Shown: positions 1-7,719 of the stretch, piece after piece
How positions within the stretch are numbered: position 1 is the stretch's first letter
Layout of the letters: every line of letters begins with the position of its first letter
Assembly (NCBI RefSeq): GCF_000934755.1
Contig: NZ_KN882180.1
Coordinates: forward strand, 29,433-93,432
Direction: 5' to 3'
DNA: 64,000 bases
Source of the DNA: Desulfonatronovibrio magnus
Lineage (GTDB): Bacteria; Desulfobacterota; Desulfovibrionia; Desulfovibrionales; Desulfonatronovibrionaceae
Notes under the pieces: model-generated
Databases searched by the model: none
What the model was told of the DNA's origin: nothing
Seen by the model: the letters and a program-made list of their open reading frames with translations, nothing else
Program-made: the position numbers and the translations under genes

Positions 1-116
1 GGATAACGTTCTTCCAGCCGCTCAAAAGCTCCGGCTATTATTTTTGCTCTGGATTTTTCGTCTTCCGCGCTAACCAGGCTTTCATATAAATCAATCACTG
101 AAGCAGCATGGGCCAT
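1..116 (-). CDS. 5' end of a small hypothetical gene, cut by the window edge
   Basis: Only the first 38 codons are present. The protein starts MAHAASVIDLYESLVSAEDE and continues with a helix-prone, charged stretch ending near ERLEERY. The ATG at 116 is preceded by a good ribosome binding site (AAGGAGA on the minus strand, about 120-127). The composition resembles the start of coiled-coil DUF1640-type proteins, but too little is visible to assign a family. It faces away from the large repeat block to its right. Confidence 0.6.
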   Translation of the reverse strand, partial: MAHAASVIDLYESLVSAEDEKSRAKIIAGAFERLEERY

Positions 117-202
117 TATTTTCTCCTTATTAAGATGGCATATTATCATCAATTGTAAAATATTTCAATCCTGCTGAGCATGGATTAGTGATATGAATTG
201 AG

Positions 203-230
203 TTTTAAGTTTTAAGATTTAAGTGTTAAG
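203..230. repeat. Heptad tandem array, TTTTAAG type
   Basis: Four contiguous 7-bp units: TTTTAAG, TTTTAAG, ATTTAAG, TGTTAAG. The array directly abuts the first module A copy at 229. A related array of three units (TGTTAAG, TGTTAAG, TTTTAAG) lies at 1406-1426 at the other end of the composite repeat, so the heptads bracket it. Confidence 0.7.
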
Positions 231-279
231 CTCCTCACCCGGGCGGCCCGGGACCGAACATGCGAGTAACGTCTTTAAA

Positions 280-335
280 GTGGAGCCTGCATCCTGCAGG
301 CTATTTAATTCCAGGCGGCTGGAAGCCGCCTCCAC
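280..335. repeat. Module B copy 1: 56-bp double-hairpin repeat
   Basis: Outer arms GTGGA (280-284) and TCCAC (331-335) enclose two triloop hairpins: GCCTGCA-TCC-TGCAGGC (285-301) and GGCGGCT-GGA-AGCCGCC (314-330), joined by a 12-nt AT-rich linker. Five near-identical copies are at 28202-28257, 30968-31023, 31095-31150, 44573-44628 and 57015-57070. The linker varies while the stems are kept. Confidence 0.85.
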
Positions 336-1212
336 CTTTAGTTCTTGCGGCTCCAGCCGCTTCTTCAAAATGTGGCTGGAGCCACAAAAAAATAGGTGTT
401 CCCAGGCTGGAGCCTGGGAACAAGAGCAAGTATACTGAAATTTGTAAGTGTTTGATTTGATAGTCATTACGATTCCAGTTACTTGCAAGCTCCTCATCCG
501 GCTGGCCCGGGACCGAACCTGCGAGTAACTGAAAATGAGTCTCCTCTATGGACATTGGGACAGTCCCCGCAAGGAAACGTTAAAAAGTTTGATACTGAAT
601 TGGTTTTTGGCAAAAATCGGTTTTAATGAAAAAATTTACATAGCGAGGGACAGTCCCTGTGCCAAGCGCAAAGCTCCCATCTTTGACGGGACTTTTCTGG
701 TAATTGTAAGTGAATCTTAAAGAAAAATCGTAAAAAACTGAAAACCATAACAGCTTGAAATGATTGACATAAAAATGTAGTTACTTAGAAGCTCCTCCCC
801 CGGGCGGCCCGGGACCAAACCTGCGAGTAACTTTAAGACTCTGTCACTTTTCTGGAAATTGGGACAGTCCCCGCGAGGTACTATAAAAAAGATTGATTCT
901 GCATTGGTTCCTGGAAGAAATTTGCTTTGATGAAAAAATCTACACAGCGAGGGACAGTCCCCCTCCGGGCTGTAAGCCTCCGGGCAGGAAGCTGTACCAG
1001 GCGTAAAGCTCTCATCTTTGACGGAACTTTTCTGGCAAATGTGCATCAATCATGAGAAAAAATCGTCAAAATATGAAAACTGTAAACATCTGATTTTATT
1101 GGCAAAAACATTGTAGTTACTTGTAAGCTCCTCACCCGGGCGGATCGGGACCGAACCTGTGAGTAACTAAAAAAACAGCCTTAGCACGTTAGAGATTGCC
1201 GCGCTCGCCCCA

Positions 1213-1247
1213 GTTGAATGGCTGCGCCTACACTGCGTGTATTCAAC
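1213..1247 (-). repeat. Three-way-junction module (type 5), copy 1
   Basis: Read on the minus strand: outer stem GTTGAAT/ATTCAAC enclosing ACAC-GCA-GTGT and GGC-GCA-GCC, with one unpaired A at the junction. It is embedded in module E. Identical cores are at 31552-31586 (minus), 44230-44264 (plus) and 56816-56850 (plus). A related module E copy at 53541-53690 lacks it. Confidence 0.75.
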
Positions 1248-1426
1248 GAGGTAAAAAGAATCGCTCGCAATGACACCTGAGTTGTCAGGGATGTGGTTAC
1301 TCAAAACCTGTCACTCACGAGGGAGCCTAAGCTACCTAAGCAATCTGTATGGTAAAACCATAATACTTTGAATTTATTACTAATTTGGCTTTAGTTACTT
1401 AGAAGTGTTAAGTGTTAAGTTTTAAG

Positions 1427-1546
1427 AAGGAAAGCAGGGGACAGGCACCCCAACCCTTGTTTTTTGTTGATGTAAAACACAGATTTAATAAAACAAGGGC
1501 TGGAAGAGCCAGTCCCCATGCCACATGCAAAGCGCTAAACAGATAC
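1427..1546 (+). mobile_element. Degenerate MITE of the 18-bp-TIR family (left end lost)
   Basis: The core (GGAAAGCAGGGGACAGGCAC ... GAGCCAGTCCCC) and the right inverted end AAAGCGCTAAACAGATAC (1529-1546) match the intact MITEs at 7.7, 8.3 and 13.7 kb. The left inverted end is replaced by TGTTAAG heptads (1406-1426). The middle section resembles the copy at 23.95 kb. The nested CTCCGGGC hairpin of other copies is absent, giving an empty form. Confidence 0.7.
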
Positions 1547-1624
1547 AAGAAAATAAGGAAGATTTTTTTTAAAAACCGAGCATCGGTTTTTAAAAAAGCT
1601 GCCTTTTCATTTGCTGCCTGCCTT

Positions 1625-1662
1625 GTTAAACAGACGTAGTCTCCGTCGCAGACGGGTTTAAC
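1625..1662 (+). repeat. Three-way-junction module 1
   Basis: The stems are contiguous with no unpaired junction bases. Outer arm GTTAAAC (1625-1631), then AGAC-GTA-GTCT (1632-1642), then CCGTC-GCA-GACGG (1643-1655), then outer arm GTTTAAC (1656-1662), followed by TGGG. The flanking TTCATTTGC and GCAAATGAA form a further outer inverted repeat. Confidence 0.8.
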
Positions 1663-1719
1663 TGGGTGCCCCGGCAAATGAAAAAACTTCTTTCTTCCTT
1701 TGTGCCCTTTGCCTGCCCG

Positions 1720-1761
1720 GTTAAACAACGCTGAAAGCGTTCCTGCGCAGCAGGGTTTAAC
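1720..1761 (+). repeat. Three-way-junction module 2
   Basis: Outer arms GTTAAAC (1720-1726) and GTTTAAC (1755-1761) enclose AACGCT-GAA-AGCGTT (1727-1741) and CCTGC-GCA-GCAGG (1742-1754) with no unpaired bases, followed by TGG. It interrupts a sequence that is continuous at 19870-19900 (CCCTTTGC then GTCTTGAG), so it looks inserted. Confidence 0.8.
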
Positions 1762-1791
1762 TGGACGTCTTGAGCTCGCCCGGCCTGCCAC

Positions 1792-1823
1792 GTAAAACCG
1801 GGGTCCCCCCTGGGGTGTTTTAC
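1792..1823 (+). repeat. Three-way-junction module 3 (GC-homopolymer core)
   Basis: Outer arms GTAAAAC (1792-1798) and GTTTTAC (1817-1823) are complementary and differ from modules 1 and 2 by paired changes. The interior is a G4/C6/G4 stretch, so the register of the inner hairpins is ambiguous. It is preceded by CTGCCA, like the CTGCC before modules 1 and 2, and followed by TGGGG. Confidence 0.6.
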
Positions 1824-1827
1824 TGGG

Positions 1828-1867
1828 GTTGAATAGACCTTCGGTCTACGGCAATGCCGTATTCAAC
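1828..1867 (+). repeat. Three-way-junction module 4
   Basis: Outer arms GTTGAAT (1828-1834) and ATTCAAC (1861-1867) enclose AGACC-TTC-GGTCT (1835-1847) and ACGGC-AAT-GCCGT (1848-1860). Every base is paired except the two triloops. It is followed by TGGG. It lies head to tail with module 3, separated only by its TGGGG. Confidence 0.8.
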
Positions 1868-2190
1868 TGGGTAAATCTTCGAACGGGCGGTGAAAATATC
1901 TTTTTTGGGTTGCGGGTACAACCCGCATTAGTCTTGCTTTAATCAGCGAGTTGATGCAGAATTAAAATTCATTCGCAAACATAAAAGCTGGTCACCTGGG
2001 CAAGATTATGCGTTTCTGAGCACTATGTAATCGTTGAGCCATATGCAGGAGACGCAGGGACTGGCTCTGGGTTCGAAACAGCCTGTTGTTTATTTTTCCG
2101 AAATCGGACTGGCTATTGTTCACGACCAATTAGAGAAGGACACTACAAAAATTTCACAAACTATTAAGCCAACTCGCTGGATCCATCCAA
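1868..2190. other. Gene-free stretch with a small palindromic repeat and a possible coding remnant
   Basis: CTTCGAACGGGCGG followed by a TTGCGGGTACAACCCGC hairpin (about 1876-1934) is repeated at 19906-19962. Bases 1950-2030 are open in one frame and would give a fragment with KFIRKHKSWSPGQDYAFLST before a stop. It has no start and is probably a gene remnant; the family was not recognised. Nothing else supportable is seen before the ATG at 2191. Confidence 0.4.
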
Positions 2191-3717
2191 ATGAAAAAAC
2201 TACCCATAGGAATTCAGACTTTTGAAAACCTGATTGATGAAGGCTATTATTACGTGGACAAGACTCATTTTGTTCACCAGTTATCCTCAGAGGGCAAATA
2301 CTATTTCCTGTCCAGGCCGCGCAGGTTTGGCAAGAGCCTGTTTTTGAGCACCATCAAGGCAGCTTTTCAGGGTAAAAAGGATTTGTTTCAGGGGCTGTTC
2401 CTAGAAAATAACTGGGATTGGGACCGGGTAAACCCTGTGGTGCATGTGAGCTTTGGGTCAGGCGTGGTCCGAAATGTTAGTGAACTTGAGGTTTCATTTG
2501 ATGAGATTCTTTATGATCACGGACTGAAGTATAATATTGAGTATGTTAAAAAAAGTTTGAAAGGCAAGTTTGCAGAATTAATTTTCACTTTGCACGAAAA
2601 AACAGGGCAAAAAGTTGTCATACTGATTGATGAATATGACAAGCCAGTATTAGACAATATTGAAAAGAAAGATATGGCTGTAGCCATCCGGGAAGAGCTT
2701 AAGAATTATTATTCCGTAATCAAGGATGCTGATCCATATATCAAGTTTGTATTTATTACCGGTGTGTCCAAGTTCAGCAAGGTGTCCCTTTTCAGTGGGT
2801 TGAACAATCTGGAAGATATTACTCTGAATCAGAAGTATTCAGATATATGCGGTTATACCCAAGATGAGCTGGAGACAGTATTTGCTGATTTTTTAGAAGG
2901 TGTGGACCTGAATCAGGTAAGGTTATGGTATAATGGTTATAACTGGCTAGGCAAAGAAGTCTATAATCCTTTTGACATTTTACTCTACCTTAAATCCAAA
3001 GTATTTTCCAATTACTGGTTTGAGACCGGTACGCCAAGTTTTTTAATCAAAATGCTCTATAATGGGCAATACAACATACCCGGCATAGAAAATCTTAAGG
3101 CTGGAGAAGAGATTGTGGGCAGTTTTGATGTGGAGAATATTACGGCTGAAACCCTGCTTTTTCAGGCCGGATACTTGACCATTACAGGATTTGAACAGGT
3201 TGGATCCTTCAGGCGCTATACACTGACCTATCCTAACATGGAGGTCAAATCCAGTTTAAACAATTCAATCCTGAGCACTCTGGCCAAAGACAGTCTGGCC
3301 AAAACCAGGAATCAGTCAGATCTCATAGATGCCCTGCTAGGCAATGATCTGGATAGCCTTAAGGATATTTTTCATGCCTTTTTTGCTTCCATTCCACATG
3401 ACTGGTATCGCAAAAATCAATTGTCGAGATATGAAGGTTATTATGCTTCTGTGGTTTATTGCTATTTTGCAGCTCTTGGGCTTGATGTACGCGCTGAAGA
3501 GTCAACCAGCAAGGGGCGCTTGGATCTGGTTATCCGCTTCCAGGGCCGGGTTTATATTCTGGAGTTTAAGGTTGTTGAGCTTGCAGGTGAAGGCAGACCC
3601 ATTGAACAGATTAAAGACAGAGGTTATGCAGATAAGTATGTGGGACAGGAAGTGTATCTCATCGGGGTTGAGTTCTCAAGTAAAGAGCGTAATGTGGTGG
3701 GTTTTGAGTGGGAGTGA
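2191..3717 (+). CDS. AAA-ATPase-like protein with C-terminal PD-(D/E)XK nuclease domain
   Basis: The 508-residue protein has the layout of the AAA-ATPase_like plus PDDEXK_9 family, which is common in multiple copies in anaerobes. The N-terminus begins LPIGIQTFENLI and VDKTHF. The P-loop variant RPRRFGKS lies at about 42-49 and the Walker B strand VVILIDEYD at 142-150. The C-terminal nuclease signature GRLDLVIRF...YILEFKV ends near 461, with the expected D and E-x-K residues. Length is normal. No clear ribosome binding site precedes the ATG. The cellular role of the family is unknown; defence or mobile-element functions are proposed only by analogy. Its stop codon lies at the junction with the Rpn-like remnant. 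Confidence 0.85.
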   Translation: MKKLPIGIQTFENLIDEGYYYVDKTHFVHQLSSEGKYYFLSRPRRFGKSLFLSTIKAAFQGKKDLFQGLFLENNWDWDRVNPVVHVSFGSGVVRNVSELEVSFDEILYDHGLKYNIEYVKKSLKGKFAELIFTLHEKTGQKVVILIDEYDKPVLDNIEKKDMAVAIREELKNYYSVIKDADPYIKFVFITGVSKFSKVSLFSGLNNLEDITLNQKYSDICGYTQDELETVFADFLEGVDLNQVRLWYNGYNWLGKEVYNPFDILLYLKSKVFSNYWFETGTPSFLIKMLYNGQYNIPGIENLKAGEEIVGSFDVENITAETLLFQAGYLTITGFEQVGSFRRYTLTYPNMEVKSSLNNSILSTLAKDSLAKTRNQSDLIDALLGNDLDSLKDIFHAFFASIPHDWYRKNQLSRYEGYYASVVYCYFAALGLDVRAEESTSKGRLDLVIRFQGRVYILEFKVVELAGEGRPIEQIKDRGYADKYVGQEVYLIGVEFSSKERNVVGFEWE

Positions 3718-4363
3718 GGACCATCCATCCTGGCGTCCGGGACCATATAGTTTTAAGCAGTGGGGCTGCGAACTTCATTTCCAGTTTCCTATGGTCAAGC
3801 TTCTTGATTACAACGACAGAATCGATGAATTGCTGAAGCAGTCCAACCCATTTGCCATTATAACTGCTGCTCACCTGAAGACAAAAACCACCAAAAACAA
3901 CCCGGAGGAGCGCTATTCGTGGAAGTGGTCCATTGTTATGGCCCTTTATGAAAGAGGATTTTCAGCTGACGATATTTTGCAGCTATACAGGCTGATTGAC
4001 TGGTTAATGATCTTACCAGAGGATTTGTCCCAGAGATTTACTGACAACCTTGTTGAATATGAGGAGGATAAAGAAGTGACATACGTAACAAGTGCTGAAA
4101 GACATGGGATTAAAAAAGGCAGGATTGAAGGTATTGAAATAGGCAGAGGTGAAGGTATTGAGATAGGAATGCTGTCTAATGCCCAGGAAACGGTCCTTGA
4201 CGCATTAGACACAAAGTTCAGTTCAAATATTCCCTCAGATATTGAAGAAAGAATCAAAAAAATGACCAGCAGGATGATGCTGAAACAACTGCTACGCTCT
4301 GCCATTCAAAGCAGCGACATAGATAGTTTCAGAAAATCCATTGATGAATTGACTTCGGAATAA
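3716..4363 (+). pseudogene. 5'-truncated Rpn/YhgA-like (PD-(D/E)XK transposase-like) gene
   Basis: Homology to the C-terminal half of the Rpn/YhgA-like cytosolic proteins starts abruptly at EDHPSWRP and continues through WGCELHFQFPMVKLLDY, HLKTKTT, ALYERGFS and LPEDLSQRF. The tail is charged, with repeated GIEIG motifs and a helical end. The N-terminal nuclease half is missing. The reading frame is open upstream only because it runs inside the ATPase gene in another frame, and no start codon or ribosome binding site is present. The join falls on the last codons of the ATPase gene, so a deletion or recombination between two nuclease-family genes is likely. Translation might still occur by coupling from the ATPase stop, but that is unproven. 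Confidence 0.7.
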
Positions 4364-4860
4364 TCCGCAGTTTCTTGCGGACCGTAATCCTCTGTCACTC
4401 GGAAGGCTTGTCAAACAGCATATTCGACTTGCTCCAAAAGCTCCCTGCATTTCTTTTGCTGACGCGAACCCCATTTATGGCTCACTGCTTCAATACTTCC
4501 AGCCCTGGAACAAAGTGCGTAAATTTCCTGCAGAACAGGTCTACAGGGCTACATTTATACAAGAAAAATTTTTCATCAAACATCAGAACTTTCCACCAGG
4601 CACAGCTTTCTGCCCGGAGGCTTACAGTCCGGAGGGGGAATGTCCCTCGCTGTGTAAATTTTCATTAAAACCGATTTCTGCCAAAGTCCCAGGCGTTACC
4701 TGTCATTTTAATGGTTCCTTGCTCGCAGTTCATTCTTTTCTTTATATCTGACAAAGATGGATTGCCGCGATGGGGCCCGGCAATGACAATATTAGACCCT
4801 TTTCTCTGACCATAATTCCCCCGTGTTTGGTTTGTTAAAAGTAGTTATTTAAAAAGTAAG
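4364..4860. repeat. Gene-free stretch with a reversed, partial module C
   Basis: Bases 4594-4690 match module C in reverse orientation: CAGCTTTCTGCCCGGAGG, GTCCCTCGCTGTGTAAATTT and the following AT-rich part. It is diverged from the copies near 44.4 kb. A short piece at 4752-4790 (GATTGCCGCG...GGCAATGACA) resembles module E. No gene is credible here. Confidence 0.6.
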
Positions 4861-4867
4861 AAATGAA

Positions 4868-4896
4868 TTGCAAATAACAGGAAATAATAATATAGG
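4868..4896 (+). promoter_or_regulatory. Candidate sigma-70 promoter for the FadL-like gene
   Basis: TTGCAA (4868-4873) and TATAGG (4891-4896) are separated by 17 bp in an AT-rich stretch about 80 bp upstream of the start codon. Each hexamer matches the consensus at four of six positions, so this is only a candidate. Confidence 0.3.
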
Positions 4897-4976
4897 CTGA
4901 AAAATTTTTGCGGCGTTATATTAGTTTGTAATTACTTTTTGTAACACTTTTAATTATGTACTATTCAGGAGGCGGG

Positions 4977-6254
4977 ATGAGAGATGGTGTTAGTCTTAAA
5001 GCTTGTGTGTTGATGATTGTGCTGCTCTGTTTTGTCTATGTCGGGCATGTGAATGCCGCCGGTTTTGCACTTTATGAATGGGGTGCCAGGGGCACTTCCA
5101 TGGGTGGAACCATGATAGGCCGTGCTGATGATCCTTCTGCGGTTGCCTATAATCCAGCCGGTATTACTCAGCTGGAGGGTATTCAGGCCAAGGCAGGCTT
5201 CTCTGTGGTCTCTCCCACAGGCAGAATTCAAACTCCCGAGGGATCCAAAAGCATTACCAGGAATCACTGGATACCTCCTTATGCTTACCTTACCTGGCAG
5301 ATGAATGACAAGGCCTGGCTTGGACTGGGAATTTACAACAGGTTCGGTCTGGGTACAGAATATGATAAAGACTGGTTCGGCAGGTATAACAGCCAGTATA
5401 CCAGAGTTCAGTCACTGTCCTTTAACCCTAATATTGCCTATAAGTTGACTGATACGCTGTCCATTGCTGTTGGAGCTGAAATCATGTGGTTTGATTTTCA
5501 CCAGGAAAGAGCTATAAATGACTGGGCCAGGGGCATGAGAGCGGCTGATATCGATGCCAAACTTGACGGGGACAGCTATGGTTTTGGCGGTAATATTGCC
5601 TTGCACTACAAACCCAATGACACGTGGGCTTTTGGCTTGACTTATAAAAGCAGAGTTAAGCAAAGTATTTCAGGAGATGCAAAATTCAGCCGTCATCCCG
5701 GTGCTGCAGTTCCTCAGCCCTGGTTTCAGAATACTTCAGCCAAAGGTGACATCACATTGCCTGACTCGTTTGCACTTGGTGTTACATTCAGTCCAATGGA
5801 CAGGCTGAGTCTTGAAGGAAATGCTATTTACACTTTGTGGAGTACTTATGATGAGCTGAAAATTAATTTTGGACAGGACTTGACCCCAGGCAGTCCTTTG
5901 GGATCAACCACAACATCTTCCACTGATAAAAAATGGAAGGATGTCTGGCGTTTCCAGCTTGGCGCTGAATATGAACTGACTGATTTGATAAATGTTCGTC
6001 TTGGCTATGTGTATGATCAGATACCTGATCGTGACAGATATGCTGACTACATGACTCCCACCAACAACCGGCACATAATTACCACAGGCCTTGGTTTCAA
6101 GTGGGAAAAGGCCAGTTTGGACTTATCCTACTCATACCTGTGGTTCGCAAACAGGTCCATTGATGAACGTTACTTAGATGACGGAGTTTTGGACAGCAGG
6201 TTTAAAAATGGTCGGACTCACTTGACCGGAATAAGTTTCAGCTACAGGTTTTAA
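4977..6254 (+). CDS. OmpP1/FadL-family outer-membrane transporter
   Basis: A 425-residue beta-barrel protein for uptake of hydrophobic compounds, classically long-chain fatty acids. The signal peptide (about 1-27) ends at HVNA, just before AGFALYEWGARG, the conserved FadL N-terminus that forms the plug. GRADDPSAVAYNPAG follows, a hallmark of the family. The rest alternates amphipathic strands and ends in a C-terminal aromatic residue (SYRF), as expected for BAM-assembled barrels. The ATG at 4977 is chosen over the in-frame ATG at 4956 because AGGAGG (4967-4972) sits just before it. It appears monocistronic, with an old MITE directly downstream. The substrate cannot be read from sequence. Confidence 0.9.
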   Translation: MRDGVSLKACVLMIVLLCFVYVGHVNAAGFALYEWGARGTSMGGTMIGRADDPSAVAYNPAGITQLEGIQAKAGFSVVSPTGRIQTPEGSKSITRNHWIPPYAYLTWQMNDKAWLGLGIYNRFGLGTEYDKDWFGRYNSQYTRVQSLSFNPNIAYKLTDTLSIAVGAEIMWFDFHQERAINDWARGMRAADIDAKLDGDSYGFGGNIALHYKPNDTWAFGLTYKSRVKQSISGDAKFSRHPGAAVPQPWFQNTSAKGDITLPDSFALGVTFSPMDRLSLEGNAIYTLWSTYDELKINFGQDLTPGSPLGSTTTSSTDKKWKDVWRFQLGAEYELTDLINVRLGYVYDQIPDRDRYADYMTPTNNRHIITTGLGFKWEKASLDLSYSYLWFANRSIDERYLDDGVLDSRFKNGRTHLTGISFSYRF

Positions 6255-6259
6255 TTATC

Positions 6260-6410
6260 GTAACAGTTTAGCCCTGCTTAAGGGAAGCTTGGGACCGGCT
6301 TTTCTGGTACCTGCTTGAACAATAACCATTGTTTTAAACTTGTTATTTATGAGGCAAGCGGGATCTGGAAGGTCCGGTCCTCTTGCCGGATCCAGGGCCT
6401 GAACTATTAC
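6260..6410. mobile_element. Old diverged MITE of the 18-bp-TIR family
   Basis: Imperfect inverted ends GTAACAGTTTAGCCC (from 6260) and, on the other strand, GTAATAGTTCAGGCCC (ending 6410) match the ends of the younger copies. The core has the family's GGGACCGGC/GGTCCGGTCC pairing. No 8-bp duplication is detectable, as expected for an old copy. It lies between fadL and the DUF362 gene, and the in-frame ATG at 6383 falls inside it, which favours the later start for that gene. Confidence 0.6.
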
Positions 6411-6424
6411 AAATCGGAGAATTA

Positions 6425-7528
6425 ATGAGTAAGGTGTATTTCTGGAATCTCAGGGCTTCGCGAAAAATGCCATATGATCTGCGTATAAAAAAGCTGCTGA
6501 AGAAATTAGAGCTGGGGGCTATGTTAGAGCCAGGAATGCTTGCAGCTGTTAAGATTCATTTTGGGGAAGGAGGGACAACCGGTTTTGTATCTCCACTCTG
6601 GCTTAAACCTGTTATCGATTTTGTTAAAAAATGTGGAGCTAAACCTTTTTTAATTGATACAAATACTCTTTATATAGGCAATCGAGGAGAAGCTGTCTCG
6701 CATCACCTGCAGGCCGCTGCCCATGGGTTTGATCCCAATGTTATCGGGGCACCAGTGATTATTGCTGATGGCATAAAAAGCCGTAATGAAAGGATCATAA
6801 ACTATGCCGGCAACAGCTTGTCAGAATTTTATATTGCTGGTGACATTGTTGACAGTGACTTTATTGTCAACGTCAGTCACTTTAAAGGGCATGAACTTGC
6901 AGGATATGGTGGAGCACTAAAGAATCTGGCCATGGGTTGTGCCACCCGTCAGGGAAAAATGCGACAGCATTGTGGTTTAGGGCCCAAAGTTGATCTGAAG
7001 CATTGTATTGGTTGTGGTATGTGTGTGGAAGTATGCGCTCCCATGGCCTTAACTCTTGATGAAGAAAAGGTTGCCCTGGATCTGGGTAAATGCGTTGGTT
7101 GTGCTGCATGTTTTCTTGCTTGCAAGACTGGAGCACTGTCAATAAACTGGAAAACCGAAGTGGATGAATTTTTGAAAAGAATGATGGAATATGCTGGAGC
7201 GGTTTTGAGTCTTATGCATGATCGAGCCGTGCATATCAATTTTGTGTTTAATGTCACGCCTGACTGTGACTGTCCAGGTTTCAGCGATGCCCCTGTATGT
7301 GCAGATATTGGAGTGCTGGCATCCAAAGACCCTGTTGCCGTTGATCAGGCCTGTCTTGATCTTGTAGACAACGCTCAACCTCTGTTTCCCAGCAAACTTC
7401 CGGACAGCGCTGTCCCCGGAGATGACAAGTTCAAACTTGTCCATCCCAAAACCAATGGGCGGTGGTCTTTACAATATGCTGAGGATCTGGGCCTTGGTAC
7501 CCGAAGCTACCAGTTAGAAACCATTTGA
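6425..7528 (+). CDS. DUF362 domain protein with two [4Fe-4S] ferredoxin motifs
   Basis: A 367-residue cytoplasmic iron-sulfur protein. DUF362 occupies most of the chain (KIHFGEGGTTGF near 43-54; VNVSHFKGHELAGYGGALKN near 148-167). Between the DUF362 parts lie CIGCGMCVEVC (Cys 194/197/200/204) and CVGCAACFLAC (Cys 223/226/229/233), a classic 2[4Fe-4S] set, so electron transfer is likely. The partner and reaction are unknown. The family is frequent in strict anaerobes. The ATG at 6425 follows CGGAGA; the earlier in-frame ATG at 6383 lies in the MITE end and lacks a binding site. It seems to be a single-gene unit. Confidence 0.88.
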   Translation: MSKVYFWNLRASRKMPYDLRIKKLLKKLELGAMLEPGMLAAVKIHFGEGGTTGFVSPLWLKPVIDFVKKCGAKPFLIDTNTLYIGNRGEAVSHHLQAAAHGFDPNVIGAPVIIADGIKSRNERIINYAGNSLSEFYIAGDIVDSDFIVNVSHFKGHELAGYGGALKNLAMGCATRQGKMRQHCGLGPKVDLKHCIGCGMCVEVCAPMALTLDEEKVALDLGKCVGCAACFLACKTGALSINWKTEVDEFLKRMMEYAGAVLSLMHDRAVHINFVFNVTPDCDCPGFSDAPVCADIGVLASKDPVAVDQACLDLVDNAQPLFPSKLPDSAVPGDDKFKLVHPKTNGRWSLQYAEDLGLGTRSYQLETI

Positions 7529-7719
7529 TAATAATGACAGGTTTGGGCAGTATGTGTTTTGAGGTCTTTATTTCAATGATGCCTCAGACCTGGCTATGTC
7601 TCAGGGCAAAGAGCCAGCTGAAATGCCTTGGAAAATAAGGATAAACAAAATTCTGGACAGTGCATATTTTTTAATGCTATTTGTTAATATTGGTTCTCAG
7701 CGAAGAGATTTGATCCAAA
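7529..7719. other. Spacer upstream of the MITE, no gene seen
   Basis: AT-rich spacer after the DUF362 gene. A weak inverted repeat (GAGGTC...GCCTCAGACC) near 7560-7590 might be a terminator but lacks a T-run. The last 8 bases (7712-7719, GATCCAAA) are the left target duplication of the following MITE. Confidence 0.4.

Larger units (their letters stand above)
229..1405 (+). repeat. Composite intergenic repeat with modules A, B, C and E
   Basis: This stretch has no credible gene and is built from modules that recur in the window. Module A (about 42 bp, GC-rich, with CCCGGGCGGCCCGGG-like symmetry and ending GAGTAACT) occurs at 229-270, 489-529, 790-832 and 1124-1168. Module B (double hairpin) is at 280-335. 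Hairpin-rich sequence with GGCTCCAGCC/GGCTGGAGCC and CCCAGGC/GCCTGGG pairs is at 349-421. Module C (starts and ends around GGGACAGTCCC) is at about 555-720 and 857-1075. Module E (contains GAATGGCTGCGCC) is at about 1170-1400. The same modules recur near 28.2, 31, 44.3, 53.4 and 56.9 kb in both orientations. Confidence 0.85.

Noticed and set aside
1408..1791. A 127-residue minus-strand reading frame
   Set aside because: It lies over the MITE and the three-way-junction repeats and has no family resemblance.
1625..1867. Integron attC sites, because GTTRRRY and RYYYAAC boxes are present
   Set aside because: attC sites run RYYYAAC first and GTTRRRY last on either strand; here the order is the opposite. 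Units are also far shorter than cassettes and no integrase gene is seen.
2060..2100. A tRNA-like GGTTCGAA word
   Set aside because: No acceptor, D or anticodon stems could be built around it; no tRNA gene was found in the window.
2034..2225. A 63-residue plus-strand frame before the ATPase gene
   Set aside because: It overlaps the ATPase start, has no binding site and matches no family.
3344..3715. A full-length 339-residue gene running from 3344 to 4363
   Set aside because: Its first part overlaps the ATPase gene in another frame and reads as a shadow. Only the part from 3716 has family homology.
6383..6424. An earlier start for the DUF362 gene
   Set aside because: It falls inside the MITE end and lacks a ribosome binding site, while 6425 has one.
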